Shown here piece by piece: positions 57,136 to 64,000 of a stretch of DNA of 64,000 nt. This DNA comes from Anadara kagoshimensis. Taxonomy: Eukaryota; Mollusca; Bivalvia; Arcoida; Arcidae. Location of the stretch: the NCBI GenBank assembly GCA_021292105.1, contig CM037866.1, positions 5,183,502 through 5,247,501 of the forward strand, written 5' to 3'. Position numbers and translations under genes: made by a program. Under the pieces are notes generated by a model. The model saw nothing but the letters and a program-made list of their open reading frames with translations, had not been told where the DNA came from and did no database searches. Every line of letters starts with the position of its first letter. The first letter of the stretch is position 1.

Positions 57136-57600
57136 TCTAAACCATGAAAACATGGCCTAAATACTTAACCACTCAACCATGAAAACATGTACTTAGCCAC
57201 TCAACCATGAAATTGCGGTCTTCACCACTCAACCATGAAATTGCGGTCTTCACCACTCAACTATGATTACACGACCTTAACTACTTAACCATGAACATAT
57301 GGCCTTACCCAATCAACTATGAAAACATGGTCTCCATCAATCATCCATAACAACATGTCCTTAACCTCCAAACCAAGAAAACATGATCTCAACTATGAAA
57401 ACATGGTGTTAACAACTTAACCATGAACATATGGTCTTCACAAATCATCCATAACAATATGTCCTTAACCTCCAAACCAAGAAAACATATTCTCAACTAT
57501 GAAAACATGGTGTTAACCACTTAACAATGAAAATGTAGACTTAACCACTCAACTATGAAAACATGCCCTTAACCACTCAACCATGTGTCTTTATAATTCA
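57130..57600 (+). repeat. Degenerate about 28-bp tandem repeat
   Basis: ccactcaaccatgaaaacat ggccttaa and variants recur about fifteen times; a 60-bp higher-order copy is visible (tccataacaacatgtcctta). Confidence 0.82.
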
Positions 57601-57992
57601 ACTAAATCGTAATTAATATAGGCATGTCCACATTTGATTAAAGAAAATATAGTTTCAATTCTTCAAATCTTGGTTTAAGATTAGCAGTGGCCCAGAAGCC
57701 TATGGCTCCTAAAAATAAGTCTGGGCCCCTAAATTATACACACATGTACACATTTATTACTAGTGTGGCGACACCTTTAGGGGTTTCGCGGGAAAGAATG
57801 GAACAATCTAGAGGATTTCTATTAGTAGAGCTCATCCACAGAACTTGCCACTCAAAAGTTTAACACAGACCTAACGGATAAGTGCCAAACCTACCAACAA
57901 TTTGGTAAAGAATTGGTTACTTTATTATGGTTTGTTTTCATTTCTGAAGTGAGTTGGGTCCCTAACTCAAAATAGTTAAGCTTCATTCTTAC

Positions 57993-58016
57993 CTGCTATC
58001 TTTTTATTTAAATTTA
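57993..58016 (-). pseudogene. Echo of the SIK3 catalytic-loop exon end with donor
   Basis: ctgctatctttttatttaaa repeats the end of the exon at 58087 (ctgctatttttatatttaaa) with the same donor context (cattcttac). It lies inside an approximately 80-bp direct duplication: 57941-58020 repeats 58022-58105 (tctgaagtgagttgggtccc / tctgaagtgagttgggccct). The second donor is intact, but using it would read into a stop within a few codons. Confidence 0.85.
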
Positions 58017-58066
58017 CTACCTTTCTGAAGTGAGTTGGGCCCTTAACTCAAAATAGTTAATCTTTA

Positions 58067-58492
<426 letters not shown>

Positions 58493-58524
58493 TGCGATGG
58501 GTTTTTTATGGTAAAAGGGCCTCA

Positions 58525-58745
58525 TTGGCCCAGTGGTATTAAGCATGGATCTGTAGATCCAATTGCTGCTCTCACACATAATTTCGAATCCCATCCATAT
58601 CCGATGTGTTTGTAAATTTGTCACTTCACTTACCAAAATTGGTTACTCCAGTTTCCTCTACCATCACAGAACTAGCCAGAATGATACAAGTGAAAGAAAT
58701 TACAATGGGGCCTAAAGCATTAAAACACTCAACTCAATGCAAAAA
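58525..58745 (+). mobile_element. S2 SINE, plus orientation
   Basis: gggcctcattggcccagtgg tattaagcatgg (head), cacataatttcgaatcccat (box B), body with tccagtttcctctaccatca. Confidence 0.7.
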
Positions 58746-58789
58746 GTGTGCAGATAAGCTAGAGTGGAGTGGGGTCAGGTTGTAACGCA

Positions 58790-60650
58790 GGGTTTGGCTT
58801 TTACATGTTCTACTGCAGTTCAGATGTGACAGGTTTTTCAGTTAACTCAGGGTTCAATATTCGCAGATTCTACTTCATGTTCAGAAAGGTTTTTGGTTTA
58901 GTCAGAATTCAGATTTCCTAGATTCTACCAACTCAATTTCAGTTCAGACAGATTTTCAATTTTACTCAGTGTTTGGTTTTCACAAAACAGGTTTTCAGTT
59001 TACTCAGGGTTCAATGTCCCTGGATTCTATTGAATTTTAGTTGAAGACATGTTTTCAGTTTCACTTCAGGATTTGGTTCTGCATTTCAGAGAGATTTTCA
59101 ATTTACCTCAGGATTTTAGTTTTTCAAGATTCTACTATACAAATGTACTTCCGTTTAGACAGGTGGTTTTTAGTTTACTCAGGGTTCAGTGTCCCCAGAT
59201 TTCAGAAAATCAATTTTTTTGGGGTTTTATTCAGGAGTTTACACAGTCAGTACAATGAGGTTATAATACACATGTATACAACTTAAAACCAAACAGACAC
59301 TAATTCATCATTATATGTCGACGTAACCTTCAGAATACCTTTATACAGTTTAGACAGGTTTTCAGTTTACCGGTACTCAGGGTTCAGTACCCCCAGATTT
59401 CAGTTCAGACAATTTTTTCAGTTTTATTCAGAAGTTTACACATTACAATGAGGTGATAATACACATGTATACAAAACAAAAAAAGACACATATTAATCAT
59501 TATACACTGCTGTAACCTTCAAACTAATACCTTAATTCAATGTAGACAGGTTTTCAGTTTACTCTGGGTTTAATGTTCCTGGATTCTATTGAATTTTAGT
59601 TAAGACAGATTTTTAGTTTCATTTCAGAATTTGGTTATGTATTTTAGAGATTTTCAATATACCTCAGGATTTTGGTTTTTCAAGGTTCTATTATACATAT
59701 GTACTGCAGTTTAGACACGTTTTCAGTTTACTCAGGGTTCAGTATCCCCAGCACTTCAGTAAATACAATTTTTTTGGTTTTATTCAGCGTCCCCAGATTT
59801 CAGGAAATCAATTTTTTTTTTATTTTATTCAAGAGTTTACACAGTATAATGAGGTGATGATATACACATGTATACAACTAAAAACCAAACAGACACTAAT
59901 TCATCATTATACGCTGATGAACCTTCAAAATACCTTAATTCAGTTTAGACAGGTTTTTCAGTTAACTCAGGGTTCAGTATCCCCAGCACTTCAGTAAATA
60001 CAATTTTTTTGGTTTTATTCAGAAGTTTACACAGTACACTGAGGTGATGATCATGATACTCATGTGTAAAACTGAAAACAGACAATAATTCATCATTATA
60101 CACTGCTGTAACCTTCAAATTTAGTTTACACTTGTTTTCAGTTTACTCAGGGTTCAATGTCTCTAGATTTTATTGAATTTTAGTGAAGACAGGTTTTCAG
60201 TTTCATTTCAGGATTTGGTTCTGCATTTCAGAGAGATTTTCAATTTACCTCATGATTTTGGTTTTCAAGGTTCTACCATACATATGTACTTCAGTTTAGA
60301 CTGGTTTCCATGTTTAATCAGGGTTTAGTTTCATCAGGTTTGACTGGTATTTTTCAGATTACACATGTTTTCAGTTTACTCAGGGTTCAATGTCCCTAGA
60401 TTCTATTGAATTTTAGTGGAGACAGGTTATCAGTTTCACTTCAGGATTTGGTTCTGTATTTCAGACAGATTTTCAATTTACCTCAGGGTTTAGTTTTTTC
60501 AAGGTTCTACCATACATATGTACTTCAGTTTAGACATGTTTTCTGTTTACTCGGGGTTCAGTGTCCCCAAATTTCAGAAAATCAATTTTTTCAGTTTTAT
60601 TCATAAGTTTACACAGTACAATGAGGTGATGATACACATGTATTAAACTT
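58790..60650 (+). repeat. Higher-order satellite, unit up to about 570 bp
   Basis: ctcagggttcaatgtccctg gattctattgaattttag begins units at about 59001, 59562, 60147 and 60380. Inside each unit, acaggttttcagtttactca gggttca repeats several times. Open frames are shadows. Confidence 0.88.
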
Positions 60651-61468
60651 AAAACATACAGACACTAATTTATCATTATATTCCGTCGTAACCTTCAGAA
60701 TACCTTAATCAATAGAAAAAACACTAACGTGTGTACGGCCTTGAAGGATTTATTAAAGCAGATATTTAACCGATAAACACGATTCTACTATTGTGGCGGC
60801 ATTGACATCCAAACACTCGTCGTAAGCTACTCAATAACAATCATTGATCTTGTGTCTTGTCGCATGGCTCAAAGTCACTAGGTCAAAAATTGATCTTTAT
60901 AATCCAATACCTACATGCTTCCTGGAAAGTTTAAAATGAAAGTATGCATGAACTGTTATTACAGAATCAATAGGTGATTTGTCTCGGATTTCTCCATCAC
61001 GGAAAACAATAAACATGCGTCTTATCCATCATTGAATCATTTAACACGATACACGTGTAGTAAGAACGAGAACAATGATTTTGTTTGCTTAAGATTACTA
61101 CCGAGTAAAGGTAGTTTCCCTAAGGGAAAAATGACTAAAATTTCCCAATTTGACCACTAAAATTCCCAAAACAACATTGATGTGATAAAAAAAAAAAAAT
61201 TAAATTTTAGTTGTCCTTACACATAAAATATCACATAGTACCACAATATATATAGTCTCTTTGCACTGAATACACTTTCTATTGCTAGCATACAATAATG
61301 TAGTTTGTGAGATCTAAGGAATTTTAATTTCCCAATCTTAAAGGCAGAAGGTAGTTTTCAAAAAATGTAACAAAATCACTGAAGAATAATGGAGTAAATG
61401 ATCCAAGAGAGGATTTTTTCTGGCCAGATGATACACTTGTAGTAAAAACAAGAACAATGGAATAATAG

Positions 61469-61619
61469 AATCTATCACTACTGGTCTTATGAGACAGGGA
61501 AGTCCCAACCCAAGGTCTTATATATTTGGTCCAGCACGAGGCTTGCCAAGTTTTGGACCAAATATATAAGACCGAGGGTTGAGATTTCCAAATCTCATAT
61601 GACCAGTAGCGATTGATTC
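61469..61619. mobile_element. 151-bp foldback element
   Basis: Left arm gaatctatcactactggtct through aaggtcttatatatttggtc ca; right arm its complement to gctactggtc..gattc. Arms about 65 bp, spacer about 21 bp. A 128-codon minus-strand frame crosses it and is not called. Confidence 0.85.
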
Positions 61620-62302
61620 TTTTTCTCACACATTTGTTTAAAAATCCATTAAAAGGTTGTAGAGTCACAGAAAACAGATGTTTATTCAGGTGTAGCATGT
61701 ATGCATGCATAGCAGTAAAATTGACAAATTATCCTATCCTAAATTATTTGAAGGACTGAAAACCTCAAATGTTGCAACCCTCAATTTTTTTTTTATTTAA
61801 CATTCAACGTTAACATTGTAAATGACATTATAAAGTTAATTACAAAAACATTTCTCCTTTGATTCCAACCCTCAATTTTATCTACTAAAATGGTGGCTAA
61901 TTGGAATTGTGTCTGGCAACCTGAAATTTATAAATGCTGGCCAGCTTGTCCAATTTAAATTTGAACTTTTCTTACTAGAGAACAGATATTTTTTCAGTAT
62001 TACAGAATTTTCATAATACTGTTGCCATTTCAGGCAATATAATGGACACTTTACATCATCAATATTGTTATTAATAACACTGATGTATGTAACTGATTGT
62101 AAGTCAATTTAAAAATGTGCATTTTTGTTCACCATACCTAAAAGATGCCTAAATTTTTCTTCATTTGGAAGAAAAGGTCGACTGGCCATTTGTAATTTCC
62201 ACTGGCCACCTGAAAATTTAAATTGGGGGCCAGCTGACCACTTAGTTTTGAAACCTACTTTGAGGGCTGTGTTGTATGTATATAGGTACTGGCATACATA
62301 TA

Positions 62303-63249
62303 CAGTTGACTCTCGTTATCTCGAACTCGACGGGGAAATGCAAAAAGTTCGACTTATCCGGAGTTCGAGATAACCGATGTTAAAAACGACAACATAAGGG
62401 AAGTAACTCGTACACTCCTACCGGAAGTCGCTTCCGGTTTTATCTTGTCAAACTGTATATTGCCGGTTTCTCCTATATCGTATGTATTCAAACATGATAT
62501 ATAAAAACTGCATTATTTATTATTTGTATTTATAATTGAGAATGTAGTATATAAAAAATCGGGAGATTATCTGTTACTTGTTATTAGCCGTTATTAGTTA
62601 ATAGTGGAGTCCGCTTTGGTCTCCATACCAGTTTCGCTTTGTGTACTTTAATCATCCCAAGCTTCCGGTTGTATTGAGTAATGTTCACATCACACGTTTT
62701 CGGAAGCCATGTTCAGCTTGGCAGTAATTTTAACACCTGCTAATCCCCTTGATGGTTTAATTGCTTATGCCAGGGATAATAATTAAGGGCTTAAGGAAAT
62801 TGGGAGGTCAGTGCAAAGTCGTAATTTTAAAATCAACACGAGGCCGACAGTCAAATATTTTATTTGTGTCGGAATGTGTTTTTTCTACCAAAAAATCTGT
62901 AGGCGCTGACAAATTTGATTTCTCAAAATTTTTTGTTCGAGTTAACAAATTAATTTTCCTAAATTTTTTTTTCGAGTTAACAAATTAATTTTCCTAAATT
63001 TTTTGTTCGAGTTAACAAATTTAATTTTCCTAATTTTTTTGTTCGAGTTAAAGAGTGTTATTTTCCTAGGATTTTCATTCAAGGGGACGAAAATATTGTT
63101 CGACATATCCGATAATTCGAGATATCCGAGTTCGAGATAACCGGAGTAATTTTGGTTTAATAAAGAACAACTCTGTTCGGACTTTTTAAAAAAGTACGAG
63201 ATATCCGGTAGTTCGAGATATCCGAGTTCGAGATAACGAGATTCAACTG
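62303..63249 (+). mobile_element. 947-bp TIR element (pogo/Tigger-like, non-autonomous)
   Basis: Left cagttgactctcgttatctc gaactc, right gagttcgagataacgagatt caactg, with TA either side. Extra internal copies of gttcgagataacc. Two short open frames (82 and 75 codons) match nothing I recognise. A 50-bp unit (attttttgttcgagttaaca) is repeated about four times at 62920-63060. Confidence 0.85.
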
Positions 63250-63650
63250 TATATATATATAGTTTTGTTTCAATTTTTTTATTAGAAATTTGAGCCTTTC
63301 ATTTATAATGCCATAAATGTTACAAAAACTAGGTCAAGGTATTGAGCTGCTTTTTAAGAATGGTAGCTGAGCCTGAAGGCAAAGTACAAATGTACACCTA
63401 TCTAAAAGAGGATTATTTTTCGTGGGGTGAAAATATCACAATTTCTGAAATCTGGCATTTCATGTCGATGTTATTTTCATGTATCTAATATAAGTGGGTG
63501 TATATTCTATATATTCTTATATTTTTACCTGTATGGTTGACATTTTTGTATAGGGAAAATGTTCACGGTAATTTTTTTAATGCGAAATAAGCAAAAATTA
63601 ACCCACACGAAAATTTCCCCTTTTCAGTATTTGTATGGAATGGTGAAAGT

Positions 63651-64000
63651 AGAGTAATGATGTTTTACACCCCAGTCAAGAATCTTTCACAAAGTGGTCA
63701 GCTCTGGGATGGTGGATTGATCGATTAATTGAATGGGGTTTTTCCTCCTAGTCAAGAATACAAGTATTTCACTTATATCAAGACATCATCAGTTTTAGGC
63801 AAGTTGACAGAAATTTTTACCTTTGCAGTGCGCTCAGGGCAATGTGCAAGAAGGGTACTTTAACATGCCATGCCTGCCATGACATTAAACCTCCGTTTTT
63901 AAGGTCTCTTCCGAAGGATCAAGTGACTTTCATTTGTTAATGCCGAGTGCTTGGGAAAAGAAGTCACTACTTATTTTCAAGTCTATGTCAGACCCGGCTT
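63651..64000 (-). mobile_element. S1-related SINE running off the window
   Basis: gatgttttacaccccagtca, duplicated start region, then caatgtgcaagaagggtact and taatgccgagtgcttgggaa. The tRNA-like head is beyond the window end. Confidence 0.78.

Noticed and set aside
61324..61710. 128-codon minus-strand frame
   Set aside because: Crosses a foldback element; the arms explain its openness and no family is recognised.

Overview
The window is eukaryotic nuclear DNA, most probably from a bivalve mollusc. It is AT-rich, has spliced genes with GT-AG introns, and is very dense in tRNA-derived SINEs, foldback and TIR MITEs, microsatellites and minisatellites of the kinds common in bivalve genomes. The species assignment is an inference from repeat style and protein similarity; no search was run.

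Two protein-coding genes can be read, arranged tail to tail. (1) Plus strand, about 1.1-9.1 kb (perhaps to 9.83 kb): an LDL-receptor-related gene. Joined exons give a hydrophobic signal-peptide-like segment, one six-bladed YWTD (LDLR class B) beta-propeller and one EGF-like module. All splice phases agree, except that the third propeller exon (4941-5067) carries a one-base deletion that breaks the frame. The start codon is not found. (2) Minus strand, from beyond 64 kb down to 25,082: a salt-inducible kinase, SIK3 type. Thirteen exons from the kinase catalytic loop to the stop codon are resolved with consistent phases and encode 1,091 residues. The N-terminal kinase lobe lies outside the window. 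Sites equivalent to the LKB1 T-loop threonine and to the three PKA/14-3-3 sites of mammalian SIK3 are present, and the C-terminus ends in a KA1-like segment.

Layout: 1-9.8 kb, LRP-like gene with repeat-rich introns; 9.8-15.1 kb, intergenic repeats, including a 1.3 kb element with an internal 145-bp minisatellite; 15.1-25.1 kb, AT-rich DNA downstream of the SIK3 stop, possibly partly 3' UTR, with several MITEs; 25.1-26.4 kb, SIK3 last exon; 26.4-41.8 kb, a 15.3-kb intron with SINEs, a 2.3 kb mobile element and a SINE expanded by an 80-bp tandem array; 41.8-51.7 kb, eleven exons; 51.7-58.1 kb, an intron of degenerate tandem repeats; 58.1-58.25 kb, the catalytic-loop exon; 58.25-64 kb, intron with a long satellite and a 947-bp TIR element.

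Three patterns cut across the genes. Short tandem duplications repeat exon edges together with their splice sites at five exons in both genes. Weak 5' splice sites are followed immediately by sense-strand CU microsatellites at three exons. One dispersed repeat (called family A here) ends just before at least three acceptor sites of the LRP-like gene. No prokaryotic system, CRISPR array, rRNA or free-standing tRNA gene was seen.
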